A DNA stretch of 64,000 nucleotides from Pimelobacter simplex (GCA_016803235.1 JADCLI010000014.1:46653-110652); one strand, 5' to 3'; counted from the stretch's first letter, positions 26,037 to 34,280 are shown. Translations and numbers: made by a program. Notes: a model not told the origin generated them from the letters alone.

Positions 26037-26202
26037 GCGGCCAGCACACCACACCAATCGACCCGGGCGCGAGATCTGTATCTCGCAAGGGAAGGCGGCT
26101 GGCGGTGCCGGACTGCACTCCGGGCGATACCAGACGGCGCGTGTTCTGGAGGTCAATCGTCGCGACACAGCGCGATGCTCAGCAAAGGTTCATTGGAAGT
26201 GC

Positions 26203-26321
26203 TTGACAACGGGTGGTGCGTCGCTGACGCTTGTGCCCCGGTCGAGAGACGCGGGATTACTCGGGGAGTCCGGCATGAATTTTCCGGCGATTGCTAGCAG
26301 CAATGCGGCGCGCACCTGCTT
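26203..26321 (+). promoter_or_regulatory. Possible promoter region of the Mau-like operon
   Basis: A perfect -35 box TTGACA stands at 26203-26208, about 115 bases before the first gene. The -10 region 17-19 bases downstream is a poor match (GACGCT), so the promoter assignment is weak; a sigma factor encoded in the island may read a different promoter here. Confidence 0.3.
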
Positions 26322-26858
26322 GTGCAGGAGGTGGTCGTGACGGTCGTTTGGCATGCGGCAATGACTGCTGCAGCCGTTCTTCTGATCGCCAGTGCTGTGA
26401 GTCATTCACGCGACTGGAAACTCATGCTCTCGTCTCTGCTGAAGCACGGAGTTCTTCCCTACAAGGTCGCGCGTCGGCTCGCGAGAATGTTCGCCTCCAT
26501 CGAGTTCCTCTTGGCACTCCTCGTGGGTTCTTCCGTGGCGTTTCCTGGAATCCTTCCGTCGTATGTGGCCGGAGGTGCCGCTGCGGTCTTCTTCGGATCC
26601 ATGACCGCCTACCTCGCCGCTGTTGTTGTGCGCCGCGGCGAAGCCACGTGCAACTGCTTCGGAACCGACCAGCCCTTGAACTGGATGACGGTCGTCCGCG
26701 CTGCCCTGCTCATGGGCGCCGCGGTCGGCTACTCCTTTGCCGGTTCCGCAACCGTGAGCGCAGCGCGCGGGCAGGGATTCCTCATCGGGATCGCCGTGGC
26801 CGCTGCTCTCGTCTTCCTGCCCAACGTTAGGTCCGGCCCAGCCCGAGGAGTTGCATGA
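26322..26858 (+). CDS. MauE/DoxX-type membrane protein
   Basis: A 178-residue integral membrane protein with five hydrophobic segments. The loop before helix 4 has the MauE hallmark CNCFG (Cys110 and Cys112), which is thought to act in disulfide handling during maturation of the methylamine dehydrogenase small subunit. GTG 26322 is followed by an internal AGGAGG, so translation could also begin at a later codon. It overlaps the next gene by four bases (ATGA) and opens a five-gene operon. Confidence 0.75.
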   Translation: MQEVVVTVVWHAAMTAAAVLLIASAVSHSRDWKLMLSSLLKHGVLPYKVARRLARMFASIEFLLALLVGSSVAFPGILPSYVAGGAAAVFFGSMTAYLAAVVVRRGEATCNCFGTDQPLNWMTVVRAALLMGAAVGYSFAGSATVSAARGQGFLIGIAVAAALVFLPNVRSGPARGVA

Positions 26859-27373
26859 GCCTCAACCTTGCACTGTCCATCATCGCTGTCGCAGGGGTGG
26901 TCGTGCTTGCCTTGGCAGCGGCGAACCAGAGTGCGGAGCTGCGTTTCCTCAAGCAGCAGGTGGTCAGTCTGCGCAAGCTGTCGGGAATCGATGCGAAGTT
27001 GTTGGACGTCGAAACCAGGGGAGAAGTCGCGGCCGCGCTGCCCACGGCATCCAGAGGCGCGATGGTGCTGGTGATCGACGAAGGATGCTCCATCTGCGAG
27101 GAAGTGGTGCCACTCTTCGCTCAGCTCATGGCGGCCGAGGACAACGACGGCTTCGCCGCGGTTGTGGTCAGCCGGTCACGGACGCGGACCGAAGGAGCCG
27201 AGAGGGTACGGCACCTGGCGGACCCCCGACTGCACCACCATCTGGATCCGGGCTATCTGCCCGCCATGCACTACATCCTGCCGGACGGCGAGCCGGGCTT
27301 GACCGAGCCTGTCGGGTCCCGCGAAGGGCTGATCGAAGCGATGGCTCTCGCCGGCGTCAAAGTAAAGGTATGA
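26855..27373 (+). CDS. MauD-like membrane-anchored thioredoxin-fold protein
   Basis: 172 residues: an N-terminal signal anchor (ALSIIAVAGVVVLALAAAN), a short coiled region, then a thioredoxin fold with a CSIC redox motif at Cys78-Cys81 after VLVIDEG, and a cis-Pro-like segment near LPAMHYILPDG. The layout matches MauD proteins, which with MauE are needed to form the many disulfides of MauA. It faces the outside of the membrane. One base separates its stop from the next start. Confidence 0.75.
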   Translation: MSLNLALSIIAVAGVVVLALAAANQSAELRFLKQQVVSLRKLSGIDAKLLDVETRGEVAAALPTASRGAMVLVIDEGCSICEEVVPLFAQLMAAEDNDGFAAVVVSRSRTRTEGAERVRHLADPRLHHHLDPGYLPAMHYILPDGEPGLTEPVGSREGLIEAMALAGVKVKV

Positions 27374-27374
27374 C

Positions 27375-28115
27375 ATGCTGAGGCTCTCGGGGCTTCGTCC
27401 CGCTGTCATCTCGCCGTTCCTCGTGCTGGCGGCGATGACGGTCGTTGCGGCAGTTCTCGCGGCCACGGCCGGAGCCGCAGAAACCCGAGCGCCCCTATGG
27501 GTGATCTTGTCCTTGGCCGCAGGCTTCTCCATCTCAGGCTCCGTTTGAAGTCACAACTCAGCAATGCTGATCTCGTCGGTCTGGCGAGGCACTTCGTTGA
27601 GGTGGTTCAACTCCGGCCTGGTGCTCGGGGGAATCTTTGCTGCCATCGCAGTCTTGCTCGCCTCGTCGATCGTGATCCGACCGTGGTGGAGTGAACGATT
27701 CACGTGGGTCCCGATCACCGCGGCCACGCTGGTGCTGCTGCTTCGTGAGCTGGGGGTATTGACCTTCCGTATGCCGCAGAATGCGCGCCTCGTGCCCCAG
27801 CGCGTGGTCGACGCAGGGCCAAAACTCGGCGCCCTGCAGTTCGGATTCGAGATGGGGACCGGCTCGAGGACCTATGTCACGAGCAGCCTGCCGTACCTGT
27901 TGGTTCTGGCGCTCGCTCTCGCGGCGTCCCCAATCGAAGCGGTCGTTGCGGGAGCCGGGTTTGGTCTAGGACGAGCGCTGATGTCGAGCTCACGCACTTG
28001 GTCTCGGCCGGTGGAAGTGTGGGACGAGGTGCTCTTAGGGCAGGAACGCGCTTTGCGCCTTTGGACGTTTGCGCTGGGCGGGCTGGCCGCGGCAGCGATT
28101 GCGCTGATGAGTTGA
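27375..28115 (+). CDS. Membrane protein with in-frame TGA: candidate selenoprotein
   Basis: Reading from ATG 27375, one base after the mauD-like stop, the frame meets TGA at 27546-27548 (codon 58) and then stays open in the same frame to 28115, 246 codons in all. Residues before the TGA form two hydrophobic helices (PAVISPFLVLAAMTVVAAVL; PLWVILSLAAGFSISGSV); after it come further helices and a basic loop. If TGA were a stop, the second part would need its own start at ATG 27564, which has no ribosome site, and a 190-base gap would break an operon whose genes otherwise lie at most 15 bases apart. Seventeen to forty bases after the TGA lie hairpins resembling a bacterial SECIS. The alternatives are a nonsense mutation (CGA to TGA) or two separate genes. 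Confidence 0.6.
27546..27588 (+). promoter_or_regulatory. Putative bacterial SECIS element
   Basis: After the TGA (27546-27548) the bases CTCGTC (27572-27577) pair with GGCGAG (27583-27588), closing the loop GGTCT (27578-27582). The same GGUCU occurs in the apical loop of the Escherichia coli fdhF SECIS. The loop begins 29 bases after the TGA, inside the 16-37 base range used for bacterial SECIS searches. A second hairpin, TCAGC-AAT-GCTGA (27558-27570), lies between and could help or compete. Confidence 0.5.
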
Positions 28116-28128
28116 GAATGGAGACAGG

Positions 28129-28812
28129 ATGAAGAAGTTCAGAAACGCCGACGGATCGACCGTCGAGTTGGAGGCAGCGGGGTACGACATCGCTGAGCCA
28201 TGGGACGCGACGTTCCAAGTACGCCTCAGGTCGCCACGAGGAGGCGACGACCTGATCGACCAGTTCGACGTGTATCCCTTGGGGAATCATGAGCCCGTTG
28301 TGGAGCGCGTTCTCAACGGCAAGATCGTCGAACAGGTCGCGCACAAAGGCGGCAGGCTCGTCGTGGCTCACGGTGTGACACAAGGGCTGATGGCCTGGCT
28401 GGGAACCAAGTTCGAGATCGCCGTCTTCACCCGCTCGCCTCGCCCTTCAATGAAGGATGCACTGCGGCGGTTCGACGTACTGGAAATTGCCGAGGGCCAA
28501 GACGGTATCGAGGTGACAAGCAAGGACGCTGGCCACGTCGTGCGTCCCTACAGCGCCGGAAAGTTCATTCCGGAACTCGGCTACGTGATCGTCAAGGCTC
28601 CACAGGAGTCGGTGAAGCTGATGCCGTCGTGGCGCGGCACCCAAGTGCGCGCGGGCGAGGTGTGGCGCATCGACGGCGGGCTGCCCGCCGACGAACAGCT
28701 TCTCCTGGGGACCACGACCTGCGCTGCCATCGTGTCGCCGACAGCGGGTGTCACAAACGATGCGCTGCTGAACTTCTGCCGCAGTATCAACACGTTGGAA
28801 TGGAGGAGTTGA
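28129..28812 (+). CDS. Unknown soluble protein in the Mau-like operon
   Basis: 227 residues, no signal peptide or membrane helix. A strand-rich fold with FQVRLRSPRGGDDLIDQFDVYPLG near the start, GGRLVVAHGVTQGLMAWLG, and a C-terminal DNALLNFCRSINTLEW. One conserved-looking pair of cysteines (TTTCAAI and NFCRS). The ATG lies 13 bases after the preceding stop with GGAGA before it. I do not recognise the family. Its position between the membrane protein and the exported Cys-rich protein suggests a cytoplasmic maturation or chaperone role for one of them. Confidence 0.65.
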   Translation: MKKFRNADGSTVELEAAGYDIAEPWDATFQVRLRSPRGGDDLIDQFDVYPLGNHEPVVERVLNGKIVEQVAHKGGRLVVAHGVTQGLMAWLGTKFEIAVFTRSPRPSMKDALRRFDVLEIAEGQDGIEVTSKDAGHVVRPYSAGKFIPELGYVIVKAPQESVKLMPSWRGTQVRAGEVWRIDGGLPADEQLLLGTTTCAAIVSPTAGVTNDALLNFCRSINTLEWRS

Positions 28813-28813
28813 C

Positions 28814-29350
28814 ATGAACGACGCGTCAATGCCGCCGAGCATTTTCCTTCAGCCCGCCGGCCACCTGGTCCCCAGCACCGTCCGCGCAACGCTGGCAGCA
28901 TCCCTCACGAGTCGCCGTTCGCTGCTGAAAGGATTCGGCGTGCTATTCGTCGCCTTGGCAACGGCTTCGATCGACATGCTGCCACGCATCGGCAGCAAGG
29001 CGGCTGCAGCGCCAGCAACGCGCGTCGATTGCAACTACCCCGACAGCTGGAAGATCTGCAATCCCGACGCAGCCCAGGTGTCGGGGGCCTATTGCGACTC
29101 GACGGGCTATCACCGCACCGACGCCACAGCCAACGTCTGCGAGTCACGCGATTACGTCCGGGACTGGCGGTGCGGTCCGATCCCAACGGGGGGGAGCTAC
29201 AACGCCTGGGTCTGGCGGAAGCACTGGGGGCCCGACACCGGTGCGCCCGACGTCCGGTGCTCTGACGGCAAGGTGCATGCCATCGACAAGGACCCGTGCC
29301 GTCCGTATCGCAAGTGGACGTTCCCCAGCACCTGCAAGGTTCTGCTCTGA
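28814..29350 (+). CDS. Tat-exported Cys-rich protein, methylamine dehydrogenase light chain-like
   Basis: 178 residues. A twin-arginine signal (SRRSLLKGFG at 33-42, then a hydrophobic stretch, cleavage probably after the Ala run near 66) precedes a small domain with eight cysteines (73, 82, 94, 109, 120, 149, 162, 174) and six tryptophans. The spacing CNYPDSWKIC recalls CDYWRHC of MauA, the tryptophylquinone subunit, which is also Tat-exported, Cys-rich and matured by MauE and MauD. MauA has twelve cysteines, so this is at best a distant relative; no mauB or mauG is present. GGAGG is placed correctly before the ATG and the operon spacing is one base. Whether any Trp becomes a quinone is unknown. 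Confidence 0.65.
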   Translation: MNDASMPPSIFLQPAGHLVPSTVRATLAASLTSRRSLLKGFGVLFVALATASIDMLPRIGSKAAAAPATRVDCNYPDSWKICNPDAAQVSGAYCDSTGYHRTDATANVCESRDYVRDWRCGPIPTGGSYNAWVWRKHWGPDTGAPDVRCSDGKVHAIDKDPCRPYRKWTFPSTCKVLL

Positions 29351-29405
29351 CGTTACAACCAACCCAGCGAGCCAGACGTCTATCACGATGAAGGGAGGAC
29401 ACTTC

Positions 29406-29936
29406 ATGGGAGTGGACGTCGTCGCAGACACCGAGCTCGCTGAGTTCTTGCAAGCGATTCAGCAACGCCTCAGCCGGTTGGCCTTGATGCTGACCGGTGA
29501 TCGGATGAGCGCTGAAGATCTTGTCCAGGACACGATGGTCAACGTCGTGCGGAGATGGTCGAAGGTTCGGCGTGCCGACGATCCCGTTGCCTACGTCTGT
29601 CGAATGACCCTCAACCAATGGCGCGACCTCGGCCGACGTCGCGGCGCCCGGATCGTCGAGATGCCACTCGACGATCCGGGTCCGTCGAACGAGGCTTCGA
29701 CCATTGCGACCGATGAGGCATTGCTGGACAGGCTCACACTACGAGACGCGCTCAGCGAGCTCACCGCGAAGCAGCGAGCTGTTCTCTACTTCCGGTACTA
29801 CGAGGACCTTTCCGTCAGGGAGGTCGCGAACATCCTCGAGTGCTCGGAAGGAACTGTGAAATCCCAGACGTCCTACTCCCTTCGAGTTCTGGCCAGATCG
29901 AACGCGCTCGCACCGGTCAATCGGGGAAGCAGGTGA
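29406..29936 (+). CDS. SigE-family ECF RNA polymerase sigma factor
   Basis: 176 residues with sigma region 2 (ALMLTGDRMSAEDLVQDTMVNVVRRW) and region 4 (LTAKQRAVLYFRYYEDLSVREVANILECSEGTVKSQ), the layout of the actinobacterial SigE/SigM-like ECF group. ATG 29406 follows GGGAGG by eight bases. It lies 55 bases after the Cys-rich protein and overlaps the next gene if that uses GTG 29933. Probably controls this operon in response to an envelope or redox signal passed by its partner. Confidence 0.88.
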   Translation: MGVDVVADTELAEFLQAIQQRLSRLALMLTGDRMSAEDLVQDTMVNVVRRWSKVRRADDPVAYVCRMTLNQWRDLGRRRGARIVEMPLDDPGPSNEASTIATDEALLDRLTLRDALSELTAKQRAVLYFRYYEDLSVREVANILECSEGTVKSQTSYSLRVLARSNALAPVNRGSR

Positions 29937-29941
29937 CACAC

Positions 29942-31165
29942 ATGAGATCAGTACGTGACGAACTGGACCACGTGAACGCGATGGGTGACGTCGCGACGGC
30001 ACTGGCGAGCGGACGCAGAAAGCGTGCACAGCGGCGAACCGCGGTCGTGGCCTTGGCCGCAGCCGCTGCCGTGGCAGCAGCGGTCGTTCCCTCCGTCCTC
30101 GTCGAAGACGCCCGAAATGCTCCGAAGTCTCCAGCGGGTCAGCGCAAGGACGCTGTCCCAACGCCGGCGGCGAACGACGTCGTGCCGGTTGATGAGTTCA
30201 TCCGGACCTGGGTTCCTGCAGCCGAGATGCTGGGCACCCCTGCACCGAGCGGAAGCGTCCTTGCGCGCCAGTGTCCGACAGACGCGGCATGTCGGTGGAC
30301 CTTGGTCGCCGCGGACGGGGAGCAGCTCGACCTGGAAGACGTCAGCCCGGGACTGGCGGCGCTGCTTGCCGATGTCGACCCGGCCGATGTGTCGCTCTCC
30401 TACGACGGTCAATGGATGGCGATCGATACCGCCGGGACCATTCGCATCCAGTCGCTTGACCCCACAAGGTCTGAGTCCGCGCCCACCGTCGTCGAGCCGA
30501 CGGCCGCCGGCAGCGCGTGGGACCTCGTTGGCTGGGGTTCCGGGTCGCTTTCCCTCGCGCTGGCCGAGACGGACGCGTCGGGACGCACCACCAAGTACGC
30601 CACCATCGGATTGGAGGGCGGCGGAATCGACATCGTCGATGCTCCAGAGCCAGGCAAGTACGGTCCAGTCGCCGACTTCGGGCAAGGAGTTCAGGTGTCA
30701 CGCCGCGTGCCAGAAGGTACGAGGGTGACTTCCTCCACGACGCTGGTCGTCCCCACCAGCACGGATGCGTCTTTGCCGATGGGTGAGGTGACGCCCTTCA
30801 GCGAACCCATCGACGCTTCGGACCTGCTCCAGCCGGGCGAGACCCTGTCAGGCCCCAACGGTCTCCCTGAGCTCACCACGCCTCCCGACGCCAGTCGCGA
30901 CGAGGTCTGGCCGCACGCAACCGTGTTCACGCCGGACGGTGAACGGACCGGGCTCATTGAGCTCCGTGCGGGAGACCCGACTCGCGCACCAGTTGGACTT
31001 TCCACCGGATGGCAGATCGTCGGTAGCAATGGTTCTGGCCAAGTCGTGGAGATCTCCAGCGAGAACGGAAGCCAGATTCGCGCTCGCGATGGCGACGGAG
31101 TGGCTTGGAGCCACAACTTGCCGGCGGCCGCAGATTGGGTCGTGCCAGGCATCGTGTCTCGCTAG
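29942..31165 (+). CDS. Membrane-anchored partner of the sigma factor, possible anti-sigma
   Basis: 407 residues from ATG 29942 (GTG 29933, overlapping the sigma stop, is an alternative). The N-terminal 30 residues are cytoplasmic and basic, then one helix (AVVALAAAAAVAAAVV), then a large extracellular part with repeated strand motifs (YDGQWMAIDTAGTIRIQS, LVGWGSGSLSLALAE), like a beta-propeller. This arrangement is common for proteins encoded after SigE-family sigma factors. The short cytoplasmic end lacks an obvious zinc anti-sigma HxxxCxxC motif, so control of the sigma factor is inferred from position. Confidence 0.65.
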   Translation: MRSVRDELDHVNAMGDVATALASGRRKRAQRRTAVVALAAAAAVAAAVVPSVLVEDARNAPKSPAGQRKDAVPTPAANDVVPVDEFIRTWVPAAEMLGTPAPSGSVLARQCPTDAACRWTLVAADGEQLDLEDVSPGLAALLADVDPADVSLSYDGQWMAIDTAGTIRIQSLDPTRSESAPTVVEPTAAGSAWDLVGWGSGSLSLALAETDASGRTTKYATIGLEGGGIDIVDAPEPGKYGPVADFGQGVQVSRRVPEGTRVTSSTTLVVPTSTDASLPMGEVTPFSEPIDASDLLQPGETLSGPNGLPELTTPPDASRDEVWPHATVFTPDGERTGLIELRAGDPTRAPVGLSTGWQIVGSNGSGQVVEISSENGSQIRARDGDGVAWSHNLPAAADWVVPGIVSR

Positions 31166-31341
31166 CGACCGCGCGCGTCTCGTTGGGCATCGGAAGTTGA
31201 CCCGAATGGTTGACGGCCGAACCGGGCCAAGGTCGTCAGACAGATCCGGCGACCGCGGCCCGGTCGACAGACTCCAGGGCGCTGGTCTGTCTCGAAGGCC
31301 TTCGACCTTGCGACTCTGTGCCCACACCACTCGTCTCGGGC

Positions 31342-31758
31342 TCAACCGGACGTGAGCACCTTCGTGCGCAGCACGGCAGAAAACTTGTCGATCGCGACAC
31401 GTTCGCGACCCTTCGGGGTGTTCCCGAAGACGGGCAAACTCAACTCGCTCCCGTCGGCCCACTGGACCACGGGCGACATCGACGACTCCCAGCGCTGCCC
31501 GAACGGCCCCAGGCTCTCGAAGTTCAGCGAGTGAGCACCGAGCCGCACGACCTGGTCGAGCCGACGCACCCAGGCCTCACTGTCGTCCGGCTTCTGGTCA
31601 GGAGAGTGGCCGTCCCAGTTGGAGGCGACTTTCGAGACCGTCGCGAAGCCGACTAAGGGGCCGGCGATCCAGGCCACCGCCCAGCAGACGGAGCCGTCCG
31701 ACGACTCCGACCTGCACACGCTCGCGTCGACTTCAGTTTCTCCGGTCAAGTACGCCAT
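31342..31758 (-). CDS. Uncharacterised protein, possibly 5'-truncated
   Basis: 138 residues from ATG 31758 with a protein-like composition (WAVAWIAGPLVGFATVSKVA, DSEAWVRRLDQVVRLG, VFGNTPKGRERVAIDKF). The same frame is protein-like for 30 codons upstream (LERLGIHVVDAETYDPGPTA) but is then cut by TGA at 31846-31848, and no start codon lies between. Either translation starts internally or the gene has lost its beginning. No family recognised. Confidence 0.5.
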   Translation of the reverse strand: MAYLTGETEVDASVCRSESSDGSVCWAVAWIAGPLVGFATVSKVASNWDGHSPDQKPDDSEAWVRRLDQVVRLGAHSLNFESLGPFGQRWESSMSPVVQWADGSELSLPVFGNTPKGRERVAIDKFSAVLRTKVLTSG

Positions 31759-31883
31759 AGCGGCAGCGAGCGCTGTCGGGCCGGGGTCGTAGGTCTCCGC
31801 GTCGACGACGTGTATGCCCAGCCGTTCGAGCCCAGCCTGGCCTCGTCACGATCCTGGGCGCACGAACTCGACTGCGCCGCGGG

Positions 31884-32325
31884 ATGGGGCTCCCCGGCTC
31901 CGGAAGTGTCCGCAACCACGTCATTCGAGGTGAATGGTGTGTCGCCGGCGCGCACGTTGGGTCGAACCCACGGTTCGAACGGTTCCGCGTGCGCTTCTCT
32001 CATCTCGAGCTGTGGCCGGTCGAAGCCGCCGTTGAGCAGCAGTTCCAGCTCGCAAGTGCTGGGGAGGGCACGATCGGCTTCAAAGCCGCTCCCACCACGA
32101 GCACCAGCTACGAGCAGTTCGGCGAATCGGCACAGTTGAAGGCCTATGCCTCTGGCGTCTTCGGTTCGCCGACGGCCTGGGGGAGCAGGATCGACGTTCG
32201 AACGTGGCTTGAACTCGACGGCCTGTCCGGTTGGACCGTCGAGGAGATCCTGACGCGGTTCACACACCCGATGGAGAGTCTCCTCACGCTGCTTGCCAAT
32301 GAAGAAGGGGACTGCTGCACGGATA
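31884..32325 (+). pseudogene. 5' fragment of an ApeA-like (HEPN-linked) defence gene, cut by an IS element
   Basis: The plus-strand frame reads NHVIRGEWCVAGAHV, then FERFRVRFSHLELWPVEAA, TWLELDGLSGWTVEEILTRF and HPMESLLTLLANEEG. This pattern of strands around GAH and a trailing helix is like the N-terminal domain of ApeA-type antiphage proteins, whose C-terminal HEPN RNase domain is missing here. The frame ends at the left boundary of the IS3 element. No convincing start codon is visible, so the upstream end is also damaged. Confidence 0.45.
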
Positions 32326-32375
32326 GGTGACATCTGATCTGTGGTGCCGAGGGGTGCCGCTGGAAGGATGTTGCT

Positions 32376-32669
32376 GTGCCGAAGCCGTACCCCAAGGAGT
32401 TCCGTGACGACGTGGTCCGCGTCGCGAGGAACCGTGAGCCTGGCGTCCATCTCAAGCAGATCGCTGCCGACTTCGGCATCAGCGAGTCGTGCCTGACGAA
32501 CTGGATGAAGACCGCCGATGTCGAGGACGGCGTGAAGCCCGGCACGACGTCGGCTGAGAGTGCCGAGAACCGCGAGCTGCGCAAGCGGCTGCGGCTGCTG
32601 GAGCAGGAGAACGAAGTCCTGCGTCGGGCGGCTGCCTATCTGTCGCAGGCGAACCTTCCGGGAAAATGA
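32376..32669 (+). CDS. IS3-family transposase orfA
   Basis: A 97-residue helix-turn-helix protein (HLKQIAADFGISESCLTNWMK) with a C-terminal leucine-zipper-like helix (RLRLLEQENEVLRRAAAYL), standard for IS3 OrfA. GTG start at 32376. It overlaps orfB by four bases (ATGA). IS3 elements make the OrfAB transposase by a -1 frameshift near this junction. Confidence 0.9.
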   Translation: MPKPYPKEFRDDVVRVARNREPGVHLKQIAADFGISESCLTNWMKTADVEDGVKPGTTSAESAENRELRKRLRLLEQENEVLRRAAAYLSQANLPGK

Positions 32670-33567
32670 TGTACCCGCTCGTCCGCGAGTTGGCTGTCGA
32701 CGGGATTCCCGTCACGGTGACGTGCCGGGTGCTCAAGATCGCTCGCCAGCCCTACTACCGGTGGCTCAACGCGCCGGTCACCGACGCCGAGTTGGTTGTG
32801 GCCTACCGCGCCAACGCCTTGTTCGACGCCCACCAGGATGACCCCGAGTTCGGCTACCGCTTCCTGGTCGACGAGGCGGCCATCGCGGGCGAGGCGATGG
32901 CGGAGCGGACCGCGTGGCGGATCTGCTCGCAGCTGGGCTGGTGGTCGGTGTTCGGCAAGCCCAAGCGCGGCAAGGCGAAGAAGCCCAGCCCTCCGGTCCA
33001 CGACGACCTGTGCGCCGTGGTCGACAAGAACGGCGTCATCCGCCACGAGTTCAAGGCCGATGCCCCGAACGAGCTGTGGATCGGCGACATCACGGAGCAT
33101 CGGACGACCGAAGGCAAGGTCTACATGTGCGCGTTCAAGGACGTCTACTCCAACCGGATCGTGGGCTACTCCATCAACTCCAGGATGAAGTCCAGACTCG
33201 CCGTCGCGGCGCTCAACAACGCCGTCGCCAGGCGCGGTGACGTGGCCGGCTGCGTGGTTCACACGGACAGAGGATCGCAATTTCGAAGCAGGAAATTCGT
33301 CCACGCCCTCAACCGTCACGCCATGGTCGGATCCATGGGCCGCGTCGGGGCCGCGGGCGACAACGCGGCCATGGAGAGCTTCTTCGCGCTGCTCCAAAAA
33401 AAGTCCTGAACCGACGCGCCTGGGCCACCCGCGAGGAGCTCCGGATCGCGATCGTGACCTGGATCGAGCGGACCTACCACCGACGCCGCCGACAGGCCGC
33501 TCTCGGACGATTGACCCCCATCGAGTACGAAGCCATCATGACCACGCCAGCCACTCAGGCTGCGTGA
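32666..33567 (+). pseudogene. IS3-family transposase orfB, frameshifted
   Basis: The DDE integrase domain is recognisable: Asp in WIGDITEH, Asp in VVHTDRGSQF and Glu in NAAMESFFALL. After that the run of seven A at 33396-33402 puts the frame onto TGA at 33407. With one more A the frame would continue as VLNRRAWATREELRIAIVTW to the natural end AATQAA-type at 33567. The active-site residues all lie before the break but the normal C-terminal helix is lost. Could also be a sequencing error or transcript slippage in the homopolymer. Confidence 0.8.
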
Positions 33568-33581
33568 CCCAACCTGTCACC

Positions 33582-33893
33582 CGTTCGTGCAGCAGTCCCG
33601 TGGTCTTGACCGTCAGCGACACGCGCGCCCTCAACGGGCTCGCGGTCTCCGGGGCTACCAACACTGTCTGGCTCGCGTCGCAGGTCTTCGGCGGCTCGAG
33701 CACAATCACCGTTTATCGTGTCGATGCAGGCAGCGGAGCGCAAACAACGTTCACGGTTCCGATCAACCCCAATATCACGTCGGGCGTTCTCGTCGCTGCG
33801 ATTAACCCCGCCAACGGCTACTACTATTACGGCGGACGCGACAACCTAGGGATCCTGCGCCTCTACGCCTTCAACACAGTCACACAAACGCTT
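33582..33893 (+). pseudogene. Fragment of a secreted surface protein with propeller-like repeats
   Basis: Starting at the right IS end, the frame reads LNGLAVSGATNTVWLASQVF, STITVYRVDAGSGAQTTF, AINPANGYYYYGGRDNLG and LRLYAFNTVTQT, like DUF6923-type beta-propeller modules of actinobacterial surface proteins. No start, signal or anchor is present and the frame runs into unrelated sequence near 33893. Confidence 0.55.
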
Positions 33894-33898
33894 CCATG

Positions 33899-34110
33899 GT
33901 GGACCGGGCGCGACCGGTCGCTCCTACAGCGACCGGCCCACGTTGGAGGCCTCGATCCGGGCGAGGCTGTTCGACCTTCCTGGCGACACGGTCGTGCACA
34001 CCGGGCACGGCGAGGACACCACCGTCGCCGCGGAGCGTGCGAATCTGGCGGCCGCGACGATCCGCAACCGCATCGCCGCCCGGCTGCCCGGGGAAGAGTG
34101 CGTGCCGTAA
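33899..34110 (+). pseudogene. C-terminal fragment of an MBL-fold metallo-hydrolase
   Basis: In one plus frame the residues GGPGATGRSYSDRPTLEASI, RLFDLPGDTVVHTGHGEDTT and ERANLAAATIRNRIAARLPG end at TAA 34108-34110. The HTGHG near the end holds the last metal-binding His of metallo-beta-lactamase folds. The N-terminal HxHxDH half is missing. Another piece of decayed cargo at the island's right end. Confidence 0.65.
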
Positions 34111-34280
34111 GGGAGCTGCTCATGGGCAACGTCAGCATGCAACAACCCCGCGAATCGTCCCGCGGAACGGCTGCGGTCACGTCGGGGCGGGACGGCTTTG
34201 GGGCGGACCGCCGGCCTGCTCGTTGCCGAGGTTGTCCGCTGGGAGGGCTTCGCGGATGTTCGTGACGCCTGCTGGCAGGT

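Larger units (their letters stand above)
32326..33581 (+). mobile_element. IS3-family insertion sequence
   Basis: About 1.26 kb with short terminal inverted repeats GGTGACA (32326-32332) and TGTCACC (33575-33581) flanking orfA and orfB. No target-site duplication is visible (GATA left, CGTT right), and unrelated gene fragments abut each side, so recombination or deletion at the element has probably removed DNA. Confidence 0.75.

Noticed and set aside
31846-31848. Another in-frame TGA (minus strand) as a Sec codon before the gene at 31342-31758
   Set aside because: No start codon with a ribosome site upstream, the preceding frame is not clearly coding, and no hairpin with a G-rich loop is seen at the right distance.
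31746-32450. A 234-codon minus-strand frame across the ApeA-like remnant
   Set aside because: It overlaps the more protein-like plus frame and crosses the IS boundary; no domain features.
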